From: an uncultured Chloroflexota bacterium
GTDB taxonomy: Bacteria > Chloroflexota > Limnocylindria > Limnocylindrales > Limnocylindraceae
NCBI GenBank assembly: GCA_903820655.1
Contig: CAIJIA010000024.1
Span: 1-8,030 of the forward strand
Length of the DNA stretch: 8,030 nucleotides
Direction: 5' to 3'
In this document: in pieces, positions 7,064 through 8,030 of the stretch
Position numbering within the stretch: the first letter of the stretch is position 1
Layout of the letters: each line of letters starts with the position of its first letter
The notes under the pieces: generated by a model
What the model was told of the DNA's origin: nothing
Databases searched by the model: none
What the model saw: the letters and a program-made list of their open reading frames with translations, nothing else
Translations under genes and position numbers: made by a program

Positions 7064-7530
7064 GTGCGAACCGTACTACGGGACCGCCACAAGGTATCGA
7101 CGAGCAAGATCACAATGCCGAAGCTGATCCCTGCATCGGCGATGTTGAAGGTCCAAAATCGCAGGCTCCCCACGCCAACATCAATGAAATCAAGCACATA
7201 ACCGAATGCCAAACGGTCAATTAGGTTGCCGATCGCACCACCAATCAGCAGCCCAACCCCAACCGTCACGGGTGTGACCTGAGGCAGTCGCTCACGCTCG
7301 TGGAAGATCACCAGCGCAAGGATGACGCCGATACTGAGGGCAGCAAAGAGTGGAGCGCTTCCCTGCACAATCCCGAAGAGGCCCCCGCGATTCTCGCCAC
7401 GGATAATCTGCACGAACGAGCCGATCAACTGCTGGGGCATCCCAAGATCCGCGCCGTCTACCAGCATCTTTGATCCTCGATCGGCCGCAATGAGTGCGAG
7501 CGCAATGATGGCGAGTGTGGCCCGCCTCAT
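7060..7530 (-). CDS. lspA: Lipoprotein signal peptidase (signal peptidase II)
   Basis: Aspartic protease of the cytoplasmic membrane that cleaves the signal peptide from prolipoproteins after Lgt has added diacylglycerol to the +1 cysteine. The 156-residue product has the expected four hydrophobic segments (about 5-16, 59-77, 87-104, 128-147). The catalytic aspartates are D114 in LDFID and D132 in FNIADAG. Other conserved residues are D17 and K21 in the first segment, N47, and the GGAIGNLIDR block (97-106). The usual N-x-G-A-A/S-F loop reads NRGGLFG (47-53), a variant but with the conserved Asn and Gly. The ATG at 7530 overlaps the ileS stop as ATGA. Adjacency to ileS is a widely conserved arrangement, as in E. 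coli ileS-lspA. The presence of lspA implies a lipoprotein pathway in this organism. Confidence 0.96.
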   Translation of the reverse strand: MRRATLAIIALALIAADRGSKMLVDGADLGMPQQLIGSFVQIIRGENRGGLFGIVQGSAPLFAALSIGVILALVIFHERERLPQVTPVTVGVGLLIGGAIGNLIDRLAFGYVLDFIDVGVGSLRFWTFNIADAGISFGIVILLVDTLWRSRSTVRT

Positions 7531-8030
7531 CCGGCAGACCGACGGAACGAGAAGGCCGTTTCGCCGAAGGAGAGCTCAACCTGATCCGTCACCTCACCGG
7601 CCGCGGCACCAAACTCAATGGAGCGCGCGCCGACGCTCTGCGTGAGCTGTTCCGTGTATGGAGAGAGCGATCTCGCTGATTCCGGCAGATACAGGCTGAT
7701 CGGATCGCCAATCTGCAATCCGGCACGCTTGCGCAGATCCTGCACCGCCCGGGAGAGTTCGCGGACATCACCCTCTGCAACAAGTTCTGGCGTCAGGGCC
7801 GTCTCAAGCTCAACAACGAGTCCATCCCCTTCCGCAACGAAGCCGCCCTCGCGTGGGATTGCCTGGATCTCGATCTCGTCTGGCGCAAAGTCAAGGCCCA
7901 CAATGCGGACGGCGCCACCATCGAGGAACTCAACGTCGCCAGAGCGCGCTGCGGTGAGCACCGCCTGCAACTTAGCGCCGAGTCGCTTCCCCACCTTCGG
8001 CAAGAGCACCTTCACCTTGCGCTCAAAGAG
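7527..8030 (-). CDS. ileS: Isoleucyl-tRNA synthetase, C-terminal part (begins outside the window)
   Basis: The last 167 residues of a class Ia aminoacyl-tRNA synthetase that charges tRNA(Ile). The frame is open to the window edge at 8030; the GTG at 8015 is an internal Val codon, not a start, because the preceding codons continue the protein. The stretch KVKVLLPKVGKRLG, followed by LTPELVAEGDVRELSRAVQ and DLRKRAGLQIGDPI, matches the C-terminal tail domain found after the anticodon-binding domain of the longer type of IleS. The usual motif there is TPEL-x-x-EG-x-x-RE followed by RK-x-AG. The catalytic HIGH and KMSKS motifs are upstream, out of view, so I cannot judge whether the enzyme is of the mupirocin-resistant type from motifs. 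Its TGA overlaps the lspA ATG. The identification rests on this tail plus the conserved ileS-lspA adjacency. Confidence 0.9.
   Translation of the reverse strand, partial: LFERKVKVLLPKVGKRLGAKLQAVLTAARSGDVEFLDGGAVRIVGLDFAPDEIEIQAIPREGGFVAEGDGLVVELETALTPELVAEGDVRELSRAVQDLRKRAGLQIGDPISLYLPESARSLSPYTEQLTQSVGARSIEFGAAAGEVTDQVELSFGETAFSFRRSAG

Noticed and set aside
6221..7201. Open frame of 326 codons on the plus strand, antisense to rluD and lspA
   Set aside because: It lies wholly opposite well-supported genes, has no recognisable domain, and long antisense frames are expected from the codon bias of high-GC genes.

Overview
The window is a single, fully packed block of housekeeping genes, all transcribed from the minus strand (right to left in these coordinates). 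Reading in the direction of transcription, the order is ileS (3' end only), lspA, rluD, gmk, priA, def, fmt, rlmN and rpe (5' half only). Only 19 bases (3051-3069, between priA and def) are not inside a gene. Most neighbours overlap by an ATGA or GTGA stop/start junction, so the block looks like one translationally coupled operon. I see no mobile element, CRISPR array, tRNA, rRNA, terminator or convincing promoter. I also see no sign of a novel defence or metabolic system.

The organism is a bacterium with high GC content (clearly above 60% by eye). Two ancestral gene blocks seem to be joined. The first is ileS-lspA-rluD. The second, gmk-priA-def-fmt-rlmN-rpe, keeps the order known from Bacillus subtilis but lacks rpoZ, coaBC, rsmB, prpC/prkC and rsgA at their usual places. 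The compact layout, the protein variants and the GC content would fit a streamlined lineage such as Chloroflexota or a related terrabacterial group. That assignment is an inference and I hold it weakly.

Region by region: 7527-8030 encodes the C-terminal tail of isoleucyl-tRNA synthetase. 7060-7530 encodes lipoprotein signal peptidase. 6119-7063 encodes an RluD-type rRNA pseudouridine synthase. 5496-6119 encodes guanylate kinase. 3070-5499 encodes the primosomal protein PriA, with divergent helicase motifs. 2499-3050 encodes peptide deformylase. 1556 to about 2542 encodes methionyl-tRNA formyltransferase, whose start is uncertain. 342-1559 encodes the radical-SAM methyltransferase RlmN. 1-345 encodes the first half of ribulose-phosphate 3-epimerase.

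Functionally the block is dominated by translation: tRNA charging, initiator formylation and deformylation, and rRNA/tRNA modification. Nucleotide supply (Gmk), replication restart (PriA), lipoprotein maturation (LspA) and the pentose phosphate pathway (Rpe) are added. Fmt and Def are the matched pair that adds and later removes the formyl group at the start of every protein.
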